Positions 38,201 to 46,838 of a DNA stretch of 64,000 nucleotides are shown piece after piece. The stretch is from Winogradskyella psychrotolerans RS-3. GTDB taxonomy: Bacteria; Bacteroidota; Bacteroidia; Flavobacteriales; Flavobacteriaceae. The stretch spans positions 124,001-188,000 of the forward strand of contig NZ_ATMR01000124.1 of the NCBI RefSeq assembly GCF_000427335.1, written 5' to 3'. The position numbers and the translations under genes are program-made. Numbering within the stretch: position 1 is the first letter of the stretch; every line of letters starts with the position of its first letter. A model generated the notes under the pieces. The model worked only from the letters and a program-made list of their open reading frames with translations. It was not told the origin of the DNA and ran no database searches.

Positions 38201-40453
38201 TGAGCTTAGATCACCAGAACCACATATGGCTTGTACATAATACTCATAACTAGTATCTGATGTTAAACCTTCTAAAATATAAGGGTTTGAAGCAACATCG
38301 TTTATAAGTGTACCGTCACCTAAAGCAAAACCAGCTTCACCATATTGTATGTTCCATGTTGTAGCAGTTCCATTTTCTGTCCAAGCTAATTCAGTAGAAG
38401 TTAGACTTAGGTTTGTACCTAATAAATCTGTAGGTTCAGGACAGGTTGGAATACCTCTTACTCTAAAGTTATCTACAAATACATCATTGTCTTCACTATC
38501 AGAAACAGTTCCGCTAGTAGCGTAGAATGCAAACTGTACTATTTGACCACCATATGTTGTTAAGTCTATTACAGGGTGTACGCCCGTAATTGGTAGTGCA
38601 GATGTATTATCATAAGTAATTAAAGCCGTCCATGTTAGGCCATTATCAGTAGACATTAAAAATTGTACAACATCATCAGAACCTAAAACACCTGGTTGTG
38701 TAGAACTAGCGAAATCCATAATTCCAAAATCAAATTCTACTTGAAAAGGACCACCAGTTAAATCAAATTGCGGTGATAATATCCATTCATTTAAAGGATC
38801 ACCAAAAAATGGAGTGTAAAGATTTAACTTATATGCGCCTGTGGTACCGTTATTAAGAAATCCATCAGAAGTCCAAGAGCTCGCTCCTAAATCTGTAGGT
38901 CCAGTGGTTGGATTACCATTATCAGCCTCATTCCAACATTCTGGAATAGCGGTAAAAGTAACATCTGCGAAGTTTTGAATATAATCTGGGGTTATTACGT
39001 CACATAATGTAGTAAACGTAAAAGGTCCAGTCCATGCACTTAGGTCACCTGCACCACAATCGGCTTGAACGTAGTAGTCATAACTTGTTAATCCAGTTAA
39101 TCCTGTAGCATTATAGGGGTTAGAAATACCAGTATCTGTTGCTAATCCTGTTGGTTCAGTGCCATTTGTTACAATTTCAATATTCCATTGTGGTACTGTT
39201 CCTACTTGAGACCAACTAAGTTCTGCGCTATTTGCACCAATTCCATTTGCTGCTAATGCAGTAGGTGGAATACAACTTGGAGCAGGTGTTACGTTAATAC
39301 TCATATCTGCGGTAACACCCCAGATTCCTGAATAACACGGGTTAGGAGGTGCTTGAGCGCCATAAGAACTAGTCATTCTCATATTATAAACTCCTAAAGG
39401 TACATCTGGCATTACAAATGATGCATCTAATGTTGTAGGATTTCCTACTGGTGCTTGTCCTGAAAAAACGAGTTCAGTCGCATCATATACTAAATCTTCA
39501 TTAAAATCAATCCAAACATAAGCATAGTATGCATAACCAGTAACAAATGTAATTTGCATATTAGTATTTATACTAGAGGCTAAATCAACAGTTGTTGCTG
39601 TAAAGTCTTCATTATTAAGATCTCCTCCTGAGATTAAGGTCTCTTCTCCTAATACTATTTGTGAGATACCACTACCCTCTAGGGCTGTCGGTAAAGATTC
39701 ACAATAACCAGTAAAAAAAGTAAATGGTCCTACCCATTCGCTAACACCATCAACCGTACCACAATCAGATTGGTAATAAACAAAATATGATGTAGATTCT
39801 GTTAAACCTGTAATTGAAGTTGCAGGTGTACCAGTAGCTGTATCTGTTCCTGATGCTTCACCATTTCCAGGTGTAAAATCAGTAGTATTATATTCTAAAT
39901 TCCATGCTGTTTCTGCGTCTCCTGCATTCCAGATTAAATCTACAGTCGTAGTTGTTAACGTCGTCGTAGCCATTTCTGATGGCTCAAAACAAGTTGGGCT
40001 TTCATATATAGTTAGAACAATATTAGACCAGTTAGCATCAGAATCTGGATAACTCTGACTTATTTCAATGTCTAAAAAACCATTTGAAGTAGGGTCATAT
40101 GAACCAGGAAGAAGACCTGAAAATGTAATCTCGGTATCTAGCCCGGCTGCGCCATAAGTGGTTGGTGGCTCAATCATTGTAATAGACCCTGAAGCTGTTG
40201 TAATTACGAGACCTGCTTCGGAAGACCAAGGTCCTCCACCGCCTGCAGTCCAATCTGCAGTTAACAGAAACGAATAATACGATCCCGAAGATGAGGCTGG
40301 TACGCCAGCTACATTGGCTGCGTTATTCAGGTTAAAAGTCATTGGTGATAAGTTTTCCACATTTGTGGTGCCTGTAAGTGCGGGGAAATCATATTGTGCA
40401 CTAGCCGTCAGGAAGAAACTTAGCATGATTAAAAATAGAGTAATTTTTTTCAT
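35210..40453 (-). CDS. Giant surface protein with type B T9SS (gliding-type) sorting domain
   Basis: The protein is about 1747 aa from ATG 40453 (MKKITLFLIMLSFFLTASAQ); a longer frame with 14 extra residues is possible. It has repeated fibronectin type III domains (for example FEPSEMATTTLTTTTVDLIWNAG), two GEVED domains (YVWIDFNEDLVYDATELVF and MWVDFNDDLVFDATEIVY), jelly-roll/MAM-like segments and several internal repeats. It ends in a type B sorting domain (LEIFNRNGTLVYSKNNY...VGTYFYTVVYEG), the gliding motility-associated C-terminal domain. It is an adhesin-like protein. The following PorP/SprF gene is its likely partner. Confidence 0.9.
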   Translation of the reverse strand: MKKITLFLIMLSFFLTASAQYDFPALTGTTNVENLSPMTFNLNNAANVAGVPASSSGSYYSFLLTADWTAGGGGPWSSEAGLVITTASGSITMIEPPTTYGAAGLDTEITFSGLLPGSYDPTSNGFLDIEISQSYPDSDANWSNIVLTIYESPTCFEPSEMATTTLTTTTVDLIWNAGDAETAWNLEYNTTDFTPGNGEASGTDTATGTPATSITGLTESTSYFVYYQSDCGTVDGVSEWVGPFTFFTGYCESLPTALEGSGISQIVLGEETLISGGDLNNEDFTATTVDLASSINTNMQITFVTGYAYYAYVWIDFNEDLVYDATELVFSGQAPVGNPTTLDASFVMPDVPLGVYNMRMTSSYGAQAPPNPCYSGIWGVTADMSINVTPAPSCIPPTALAANGIGANSAELSWSQVGTVPQWNIEIVTNGTEPTGLATDTGISNPYNATGLTGLTSYDYYVQADCGAGDLSAWTGPFTFTTLCDVITPDYIQNFADVTFTAIPECWNEADNGNPTTGPTDLGASSWTSDGFLNNGTTGAYKLNLYTPFFGDPLNEWILSPQFDLTGGPFQVEFDFGIMDFASSTQPGVLGSDDVVQFLMSTDNGLTWTALITYDNTSALPITGVHPVIDLTTYGGQIVQFAFYATSGTVSDSEDNDVFVDNFRVRGIPTCPEPTDLLGTNLSLTSTELAWTENGTATTWNIQYGEAGFALGDGTLINDVASNPYILEGLTSDTSYEYYVQAICGSGDLSSFNGPFEFFTGYCASFPTSNDGDGVNNVTIGITDFPSPGDVTYENNTSPAVNVFRGLDANVEIEFGHSATYNTIMWVDFNDDLVFDATEIVYQGVSSGGGNPHTQDASFLMPVTAPLGDHRMRIVSTDFAQATPNPCYNGTWGVTLDFTLNVQELNCTLAEAEYTVVTDCTTDTFSIDVNITDVGDATSLEISNNFNTDTTQAFDAGIYPIGPFDFGTEVKIFITNEQDNNCTISSNNYVVVGCPPVNDNPCNATVAVVNDDILCAVRTSGTILAATTSDIPDPSCGGSADDDVWFQFEAQSESQLIALANIAGSDTNLGHALYEGSCDNLVEIACAEAGFFNAELSTATPQLTIGNTYYIRVFSFGTSNEDTTFDLCITPYVAPVNLACDLADNYCSGSDASDILYTYNTINQNDGAGQIECLFTTPNPTYSVLEVGTSGDLFIQMVQNTAFDENDNPIGDELDVDFILWGPFAPGDSLCDLSSEVDCSYSAAPVEDVTLTGAVQGEIYLLLITNYAEGAGVIQVRQTNVGQPGSGSTIADINASIVSNEVPIDPTNDPDETDEVSVCGFESITLETYSPFADDFVWTKDGTVIPGENLTSLVVTESGSYQVQAFDSQCNANALSQVVIANLYKDPESLAPQTITACDGPEADGSEQFDLDALSTSLALDGFTITYYTSTANANQLIDAVASPYTSVGETLIMRIEDTAAYNNGFIGCRELSQVELIVNARPVINQPDDFVVCDDLDGVVDGETVFDLVSINGDVTADPNMIISYHTSLDDAEAGTGALPNSYSSGDETIYVRALDPSTGCYETTSFALVINLVPLATFDLQYDYIVCPPPSTATKTIGITPTNFTDADVTVSWTLDGIDFNGSGLTLTNVVVAGEYSATITFNESGCSNTITKTVEEAETCIFPEGISPGVSIGQNDTFDLSSFGVTKLEIFNRNGTLVYSKNNYTDEWVGQTNDGDELPVGTYFYTVVYEGGAKTKSAWVYINR

Positions 40454-40675
40454 TATTAATCGGTTTGTTAAATGGTTTATTGTCTTTGTAATCATCTGAT
40501 TACAAAGATATTTGTTTGTTTGGCAAAAAAAAAGAGTTGCAAATCGTATAGATACCGTTGGTTAGACGATTTTTCTATCCGAACCCGAATATATAAAAAA
40601 TGACTATTAACATGTTGTTAACATTGCTAAAATAGATTAACTACCGTATTAATCGATAAATGGGTTGGCTATTTT

Positions 40676-41626
40676 TTATGAAGGCTTCAATTCGATAAAA
40701 ACAGGGAAATGATCGCTGTAACCTCCCTTATATTTTTTGCCTACAAAGGTTCTAAATGGCTGACCTTTGTATTTTCCATCAAATTGAGTAAGAAATTTGC
40801 TATTAAAAACTTTAGCATCGCTGTATACTAAGTTAGAATTGTAAGTATCAAAAAAGTTAGTAGAGACTAAAATTTGGTCAAACAAGTTCCATTGAAAATT
40901 ATGACTTAGACTTCCGTTATCTCGAGACCAAACGGTTTTAAATGGATTAAAGAGATCACTTTCTTCTTCAAGTAATAACAAACTATTACAATTAGGATTA
41001 TCATTAAAGTCACCCATTACAATAATTTTAGCGTTTAAGTTTTCCTTTTTAAGCTTCTTAATTACAGAATTCACAACATCTGCCGAGGCCATGCGTTTAA
41101 ATTCAGTTTCTCGTACACCTTCTCTACGAGATGACCAGTGATTAACGATTACATTAATAGATTCATTATTTAGTTCTCCTTGTACCAAAAGAATATCTCT
41201 AGTATAATCTTGCTCTCCTTTTTCATTTTGTAGATACACAGAAAAGGTTTCAGAATGTCTTACTTTAAATATATCCGGTTTATATAGTAATGCGACATCT
41301 ATGCCTCTTTCATCTAAAGAATCAAAGTGAATGAATTTATAGTTTTCATCTATGAGATTCTTACTATTTACTAAATCTGAGAGGACGTTTTGATTTTCAA
41401 CTTCGGCTAAACCAATTATTACTGGTGCAATTTTACTATCTTCATTACCTATTTTGGGAATTACCGTTCCCAATTTCATTAATTTATTTTGATAGCGCTT
41501 TAAAGTCCAGCGTTTTTGAGAGGTTGGTAAAAAATCCCTATCATTTGTTAAAGGGGCTTTTTTTATATCGAATAAATTTTCGATATTATAAAATGCAATT
41601 GTGTAAGCGTCAATATTATTATTCAT
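40676..41626 (-). CDS. Endonuclease/exonuclease/phosphatase family protein
   Basis: The 316-aa protein has the fold's markers: FYNIENLFD at the N-terminus, GLAEVEN (catalytic Glu), IVMGDFNDNP (Asp and Asn) and GGYSDHFPV (Asp-His pair). There is no signal peptide. Family members cleave nucleic acids or phosphodiesters with metal ions, and the substrate is unknown. It is divergent from hflX. Confidence 0.88.
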   Translation of the reverse strand: MNNNIDAYTIAFYNIENLFDIKKAPLTNDRDFLPTSQKRWTLKRYQNKLMKLGTVIPKIGNEDSKIAPVIIGLAEVENQNVLSDLVNSKNLIDENYKFIHFDSLDERGIDVALLYKPDIFKVRHSETFSVYLQNEKGEQDYTRDILLVQGELNNESINVIVNHWSSRREGVRETEFKRMASADVVNSVIKKLKKENLNAKIIVMGDFNDNPNCNSLLLLEEESDLFNPFKTVWSRDNGSLSHNFQWNLFDQILVSTNFFDTYNSNLVYSDAKVFNSKFLTQFDGKYKGQPFRTFVGKKYKGGYSDHFPVFIELKPS

Positions 41627-41675
41627 AGGATTAAATATAGGTTTTTAAAATATTAATAGGACTAATCCATTTGCT

Positions 41676-41683
41676 TAACTTTG
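41676..41683 (+). promoter_or_regulatory. -7 promoter element of hflX
   Basis: TAACTTTG matches TAnnTTTG; the hflX ATG is 14 nt downstream. Confidence 0.5.
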
Positions 41684-41697
41684 TACTTTAATATATT

Positions 41698-42909
41698 ATG
41701 ATAGAAAAGAAAGATATAGATTTAGAAAAAGTAGTACTCATTGGTGTTGTTACCCAAAATCAAGATGAAGAGAAGTCACAAGAGTACTTAGATGAGTTAG
41801 AGTTTTTAACCTATACAGCAGGTGGAGAGGTTATAAAAAGATATACTCAAAAAATGGCGCTACCGAATCCTAAAACTTTTATTGGTACAGGGAAAATGGA
41901 GGAGGTTGCTAATTTTGTACAAGAAAATGACATTGGTACAGTAATCTTTGATGATGAATTAACTCCAGCTCAAGAACGAAATATTAGTAAGATTCTAAAC
42001 TGTAAGATTCTCGATAGAACGAACTTAATCTTAGATATTTTTGCGCAACGTGCACAAACGAGCTATGCCAGAACGCAAGTAGAATTAGCGCAATGTGAAT
42101 ATTTACTCCCACGATTAAAAGGAATGTGGACTCACCTCGAGCGTCAAAAAGGTGGTATTGGAATGCGTGGTCCTGGTGAAACTGAGATTGAAACGGATAG
42201 ACGTATTGTTAGAGATAAGATAGCTTTATTAAAAGCCAAGATAAAAACGATAGACAAGCAGCAAGCTGTGCAACGCGGTAATCGTGGAAAAATGGTACGC
42301 GTAGCTCTAGTAGGTTATACCAATGTTGGGAAATCTACATTAATGAATGTCATTAGTAAGAGTGATGTATTTGCAGAAAATAAATTATTTGCTACGTTAG
42401 ATACTACGGTTAGGAAAGTAGTGATTGGTAATTTACCTTTTTTGGTAAGTGATACTGTTGGGTTTATTAGAAAACTGCCAACGCAATTAGTAGAATCGTT
42501 TAAGAGTACTTTAGATGAAGTTAGAGAGGCTGATTTATTACTTCATATTGTAGATATATCTCATGCTAATTTTGAAGAACATATTGAATCTGTTAATCAA
42601 ATTTTAGACGAAATAGAAAGCAAAGACAAGCCAACAATTATGGTTTTTAATAAGATTGATGCTTATGAAGCGGAACCGTTTGATGAAGAAGATTTAATAG
42701 AAGTTCGTACAGAAGCCAATTATACTATTGAAGAATGGAAAAAAACCTGGATGAATAGAGTTGGTGACAACGCTTTGTTTATTTCGGCATTGAATAAGGA
42801 GAATATGGAAGAGTTTAGAAAACGTGTTTATAAAGAAGTGCGAGAAATCCATGTGACGCGTTTTCCATACAATCATTTCCTATATCCCGACGTTGAAGAT
42901 ATAGAATAA
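41698..42909 (+). CDS. hflX: GTPase HflX
   Basis: The 403-aa protein has an N-terminal HflX domain (TYTAGGEVIKRYTQKM...GTGKMEEV), a glycine-rich linker (KGGIGMRGPGETEIETDRR) and a C-terminal GTPase domain. The G1 motif is GYTNVGKSTLMN, G3 is DTVGFI and G4 is NKID. HflX binds the 50S subunit and splits stalled ribosomes, notably in heat stress. It lies 13 nt upstream of the penicillin-binding protein gene, probably in the same transcript. Confidence 0.96.
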   Translation: MIEKKDIDLEKVVLIGVVTQNQDEEKSQEYLDELEFLTYTAGGEVIKRYTQKMALPNPKTFIGTGKMEEVANFVQENDIGTVIFDDELTPAQERNISKILNCKILDRTNLILDIFAQRAQTSYARTQVELAQCEYLLPRLKGMWTHLERQKGGIGMRGPGETEIETDRRIVRDKIALLKAKIKTIDKQQAVQRGNRGKMVRVALVGYTNVGKSTLMNVISKSDVFAENKLFATLDTTVRKVVIGNLPFLVSDTVGFIRKLPTQLVESFKSTLDEVREADLLLHIVDISHANFEEHIESVNQILDEIESKDKPTIMVFNKIDAYEAEPFDEEDLIEVRTEANYTIEEWKKTWMNRVGDNALFISALNKENMEEFRKRVYKEVREIHVTRFPYNHFLYPDVEDIE

Positions 42910-42922
42910 AAAGTTCTTTTAT

Positions 42923-45193
42923 ATGAAAGCTTCCCAATCACGCTTTACAACTTCGATTAAAAAGATATTAAAAAACAAATGGATAAAATGGCTCGTTATT
43001 CTCATAGCAGCCATTTTGTTGTTTCTATTTGGTCTATATATTAGTATATATGTTGGCTTATTCGGAAAAGTCCCAACGATAGAAGATATCAGTTCTATTA
43101 AGCAAGAGCAAGCCACACAACTTTTAGACAAAGACGAAAAATTAATAGGTAAGTATTATATCTATGACAGACAGCCTGTAACTTTCGAAGATTTACCCAA
43201 ACATCTTATTGACGCTTTAGTCGCCACAGAAGATTCACGGTTTTATGAGCATAACGGTATAGACAACATTAGTTTAATGCGCGTGTTTGTTAAGAATTTA
43301 ATCCTTCAAGATAAATCTGCAGGTGGTGGAAGTACGATAACCCTTCAATTGGCGAAAAATCTATATGGACGGAAGAATTATGCGTTTTTCAGTATGCTGA
43401 TTACTAAGTTTAAAGAGTCTATAGTTGCACAACGTATAGAAGAAGTGTATTCTAAAGACGAAATTTTAACCTTGTATCTCAACACAGTTCCTTTTTCGGA
43501 TAATACCTATGGTATAGAAAGTGCGTCCATTAAATTCTTTAATAAGTCGGTACAAGATATTTCTATTATTGAAGCCGCAGCTTTGGTGGGTACATTAAAA
43601 GCCAATACGTATTACAATCCAAGAGTCCATTTAGAGCGTAGTAAAGATCGAAGAAATGTAGTTTTAAATCAGATGAAAAACTATGGTTACCTTTCTGAAG
43701 ATTCGTTAGAGTTTTACTCAAACCAAGATTTAAAATTAGAGTACCGCTCTTTTAATCACGATTTAGGTTTAGCTCCTTATTTTAGAGCTGAAGTAAAGAA
43801 ACAACTAGAGTCTATTTTAGACACCTTAAAAAATTCTGAAGGAGAAAACTATGATCTCTATAAAGATGGTCTTATTGTACATACTACTTTAGATTACAAA
43901 ATGCAAGAACTAGCGGAAGCCGCCATGAAGGAACATATGAGCAAGCTTCAAGCAGATTTTGAAACATCGTATGGTAATAATTCGCCTTGGGAAACAAATT
44001 CTAAACTATTAGAACGTGCGATTTCTAAATTAGACCAAGTCAAAAAATATAAAGACCAAGGGCTATCAGAAAAGCAAATTAAAGATTCTTTAAATATTAA
44101 ACGACCTACAGATGTATTCAGTTGGAAAGGAGATACCATTAAAAATATATCTACTATAGATAGTTTAAAGCATTATCTTAAATTTTTAAACACAGGAATG
44201 TTGTCTGTTGAGCCAACCACAGGAGCAGTAAGAGCTTATGTTGGTGGTATTGATTATCGTTATTTTAAATACGATCATATTTCGCAAAGTCAACGCCAAG
44301 TCGGATCTACCTTTAAACCCTTTGTATATACTGCTGCTATTGATAATGATTTAAATCCGTGTACTTATTTTTCTTTAAATAAAGTAACGTATACCAATTA
44401 TGATGATTGGACACCAACGAATTCAGGAAGCGAAGAAGAAGACATTTATATCAATTACAATTTAGAAAACGCTTTAAGTAATTCTGTAAACACCATTTCT
44501 GTTAAGGTTTTGGAAACAGTTGGTATTCCGAAGGTATTAGAGCAAGTTGAAAAGTTAGGAATTTCAAAAAAACTACCCAATGAGCCTTCGTTAGCATTAG
44601 GAGTTGCCGAAATTAGTTTGAAGGATTTAACAGGTGCTTACGCTAGTTATTTAAATAAAAGCAAAGCTGTAACCCCTTATTATATTACTAAAATTGAAGA
44701 TAAATCTGGAAATATCATAGCTACATTTGAACCCGAAATTTTTAAAGAACAAGCGTATAGTGATTATACGAGGCAAGTGCTTTTAGAGATGATGAAATCT
44801 ACAGTTAACAACGGAACTGCATCACGATTGCGAAGTACTTACGGATTAAAAAATGACATTGCAGGTAAAACAGGAACCACGCAAAACAATAAGGACGGAT
44901 GGTTTGTTGGCTTAACACCTAATTTGGTAACTATAACTTGGGTTGGTAATGACAATCACAGCATCGGATTTAAATCTACAGGTATGGGACAAGGTTCTAA
45001 TTCAGCCTTACCGATTTTTGCAAAGTTTTATCAGAAGTTGAATAAAGACAGTGATTACAAATCAATAACGGGGGCTCAGTTTGAAAAACCCTCTGAACAA
45101 GTTTTAAGTGATCTAGACTGTGAGCCTACAAAACGAGATGGTTTTATTAAGCGATTGTTTAAGAAAAAAGAGAAAAAGAAAAAGTTTAATTAG
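42923..45193 (+). CDS. Class A penicillin-binding protein
   Basis: The 756-aa protein has a cytoplasmic tail, one membrane helix (about residues 19-45), a GT51 glycosyltransferase domain (catalytic ATEDSRFYEHNGID, GGSTITLQLAKN) and a transpeptidase domain. The transpeptidase motifs are SxxK in GSTFKPFVY, SxN in SNSVNT and KTG in GKTGTTQNNKDGWFVG. It polymerises and crosslinks peptidoglycan. The C-terminus is very basic. It has PBP1A-like architecture without a clear extra domain. Confidence 0.94.
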   Translation: MKASQSRFTTSIKKILKNKWIKWLVILIAAILLFLFGLYISIYVGLFGKVPTIEDISSIKQEQATQLLDKDEKLIGKYYIYDRQPVTFEDLPKHLIDALVATEDSRFYEHNGIDNISLMRVFVKNLILQDKSAGGGSTITLQLAKNLYGRKNYAFFSMLITKFKESIVAQRIEEVYSKDEILTLYLNTVPFSDNTYGIESASIKFFNKSVQDISIIEAAALVGTLKANTYYNPRVHLERSKDRRNVVLNQMKNYGYLSEDSLEFYSNQDLKLEYRSFNHDLGLAPYFRAEVKKQLESILDTLKNSEGENYDLYKDGLIVHTTLDYKMQELAEAAMKEHMSKLQADFETSYGNNSPWETNSKLLERAISKLDQVKKYKDQGLSEKQIKDSLNIKRPTDVFSWKGDTIKNISTIDSLKHYLKFLNTGMLSVEPTTGAVRAYVGGIDYRYFKYDHISQSQRQVGSTFKPFVYTAAIDNDLNPCTYFSLNKVTYTNYDDWTPTNSGSEEEDIYINYNLENALSNSVNTISVKVLETVGIPKVLEQVEKLGISKKLPNEPSLALGVAEISLKDLTGAYASYLNKSKAVTPYYITKIEDKSGNIIATFEPEIFKEQAYSDYTRQVLLEMMKSTVNNGTASRLRSTYGLKNDIAGKTGTTQNNKDGWFVGLTPNLVTITWVGNDNHSIGFKSTGMGQGSNSALPIFAKFYQKLNKDSDYKSITGAQFEKPSEQVLSDLDCEPTKRDGFIKRLFKKKEKKKKFN

Positions 45194-45207
45194 AGTGATA
45201 TAATTGT

Positions 45208-45243
45208 ATAAAAAAACCTGTCTAAATTTAATCTAGACAGGTT
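45208..45243 (-). terminator. Terminator between convergent PBP and DUF3078 genes
   Basis: AACCTGTCTA pairs with TAGACAGGTT; the T7 run follows on the minus strand, so it mainly serves the DUF3078 gene. Confidence 0.85.
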
Positions 45244-45268
45244 TCTCATTTTAAAAATGTTGTTGTTG

Positions 45269-46198
45269 TTAGAAAGCGTAGCTTAAACCAACGGTATAGT
45301 ATGATTGTATTTTGTTGTCTACAGAATCAAAAGTTTCAGTAGCATTACCTAAAGTATTAACCGAGTAATCTAAAGCTTCTTGCTTATTACTACGTAAGCC
45401 AAAATCGAAACCAACACCAATCATTTTCCATAATTTGTAGCTAAATGAGTTGGTCCAAGTAAAGTTAGATAAATCAGAAGATTCATAACTTTGGAATGCA
45501 GAAAGATTCGTTTTAAAGCTTATAGCACCAATTTGTCGTGTATAATCTGCTACAATTTTTGCACCTAAAGAAGATTCAAAAATAGTGCTATCATCAGCAA
45601 ATACAAAGTTGTAGTTTAAAGGGTGAACCACTACGATTAAGTTTTCAAGAGGTGTCCAAGTTGCACCAATACCAAGGTCTAAATATCCAGGGTCATTAAA
45701 GTTATCTAATACTGTTGTTCTGTATTCACCTAAAGCAGATATAGCAATTTTTTCACTTAATTTATACCCATAAAGCGAAGAAATATTAAAAACATCTGTA
45801 GTGGACTCGAAGGAATCGCTGTCAGTGGGATCATCTTTATCATCTAATTTTACCCATGCAAAATTTGTAGTTAAAGAGTTTCTCCAAAAATATTTGTCTT
45901 CAATTTTATTAGCAAATGCATTAAATGAAATACCAATATTACCAGAACTGTTATTTGGTGTTCCTTGAGAATACCAATCGTTAAAGTTAGATAGGCTACC
46001 ACCAATAGTACCAAAAGCACCTATTCTCCAACCTGGTAAAGCATCAATTTGTTTCTGTATAGCATTCGCTTCACCTTGAAACTTGTTTGCTTCTGCTTGT
46101 TTTTCAGCTTTTTGAGCCTGTAATTCTTCCTTAGTTTGAGAAAAACCAAAAGTAACAGATAGCATTAAAATAGCTATTAATAATAGTTTTTTGTTCAT
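45269..46198 (-). CDS. DUF3078 outer-membrane-type protein
   Basis: The 309-aa protein starts from ATG 46198 (MNKKLLLIAILMLSVTFGFSQ, signal peptide). A short coiled coil (EELQAQKAEKQAEANKFQGEA core) comes before a long stretch of alternating beta strands (WRIGAFGTIGGSLSNFNDWY ... YYTVGLSYAF) that ends in phenylalanine as beta-barrel proteins do. It matches the DUF3078 family of Bacteroidota; the function is unknown. It has its own -7 promoter element. Confidence 0.83.
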   Translation of the reverse strand: MNKKLLLIAILMLSVTFGFSQTKEELQAQKAEKQAEANKFQGEANAIQKQIDALPGWRIGAFGTIGGSLSNFNDWYSQGTPNNSSGNIGISFNAFANKIEDKYFWRNSLTTNFAWVKLDDKDDPTDSDSFESTTDVFNISSLYGYKLSEKIAISALGEYRTTVLDNFNDPGYLDLGIGATWTPLENLIVVVHPLNYNFVFADDSTIFESSLGAKIVADYTRQIGAISFKTNLSAFQSYESSDLSNFTWTNSFSYKLWKMIGVGFDFGLRSNKQEALDYSVNTLGNATETFDSVDNKIQSYYTVGLSYAF

Positions 46199-46225
46199 AA
46201 TCAATTGTGTTAAATTTTTAAGTTG

Positions 46226-46233
46226 CAAATATA
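46226..46233 (-). promoter_or_regulatory. -7 promoter element of the DUF3078 gene
   Basis: TATATTTG on the minus strand, 27 nt before the chosen start. Confidence 0.5.
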
Positions 46234-46313
46234 AGTATTAAATGATTTCTGTTTATAGTTACGAAATCACTTTTTAGACCCTATAATCACCAAAAAGTCA
46301 CACTTTTGTGTTA

Positions 46314-46820
46314 TTATTTTCTTTTAAAGAGCGGAACAGAAGAACAAGCCTCACCAAACATAATAGACCTTGCTATAGGTTTTAATTTTTGCGATAGTAA
46401 TATTAAGGCATTTGAAGGTACAGGCTTATGAGAACATCCTTTTATAATAACTGGTAAACCTTCATATATTGAAACATCTAATTTCGAAATAATGTCAGCA
46501 TATAAAATAGATTCTAAATCATTTAAAGATCCTATCATAGCCAATTTAGCATAATCTTGAAGTTCAATAGCAATAAGCATATAAGCCCAGTCTGGCACAA
46601 TAGCATCAGTTGAGCAATGCAATGCCATATAACAATCTTGGTACTGCGACCAATTGTGGTCTGCAACATAAGCTCTAAACTCTTTTTCTCGGAGTACAAA
46701 GCCTTCCAATAACCAATCTGTAATATCAAAAAGAACACGCTCACCTTTTGGGTAATAGTCTTCTAAATCTATAACTTTTAGTTTGCTATTTGCAATTCTA
46801 TTTATAATTTCTTCTGCCAT
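46314..46820 (-). CDS. DUF2480 family protein
   Basis: The 168-aa soluble protein begins MAEEIINRIANSKLKVIDLEDYYPKGERV and has conserved YMALHCSTDAIVPDWAYML and KGCSHKPVPSNAL segments with Cys/His residues. It belongs to DUF2480, found in Bacteroidota, often close to SUF genes. The function is unknown; the Cys/His pattern and genomic place suggest a metal or Fe-S link, which is inference. It follows the ABC exporter by 18 nt. Confidence 0.85.
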   Translation of the reverse strand: MAEEIINRIANSKLKVIDLEDYYPKGERVLFDITDWLLEGFVLREKEFRAYVADHNWSQYQDCYMALHCSTDAIVPDWAYMLIAIELQDYAKLAMIGSLNDLESILYADIISKLDVSIYEGLPVIIKGCSHKPVPSNALILLSQKLKPIARSIMFGEACSSVPLFKRK

Positions 46821-46838
46821 AGTGTAAAGGTAATTGTT

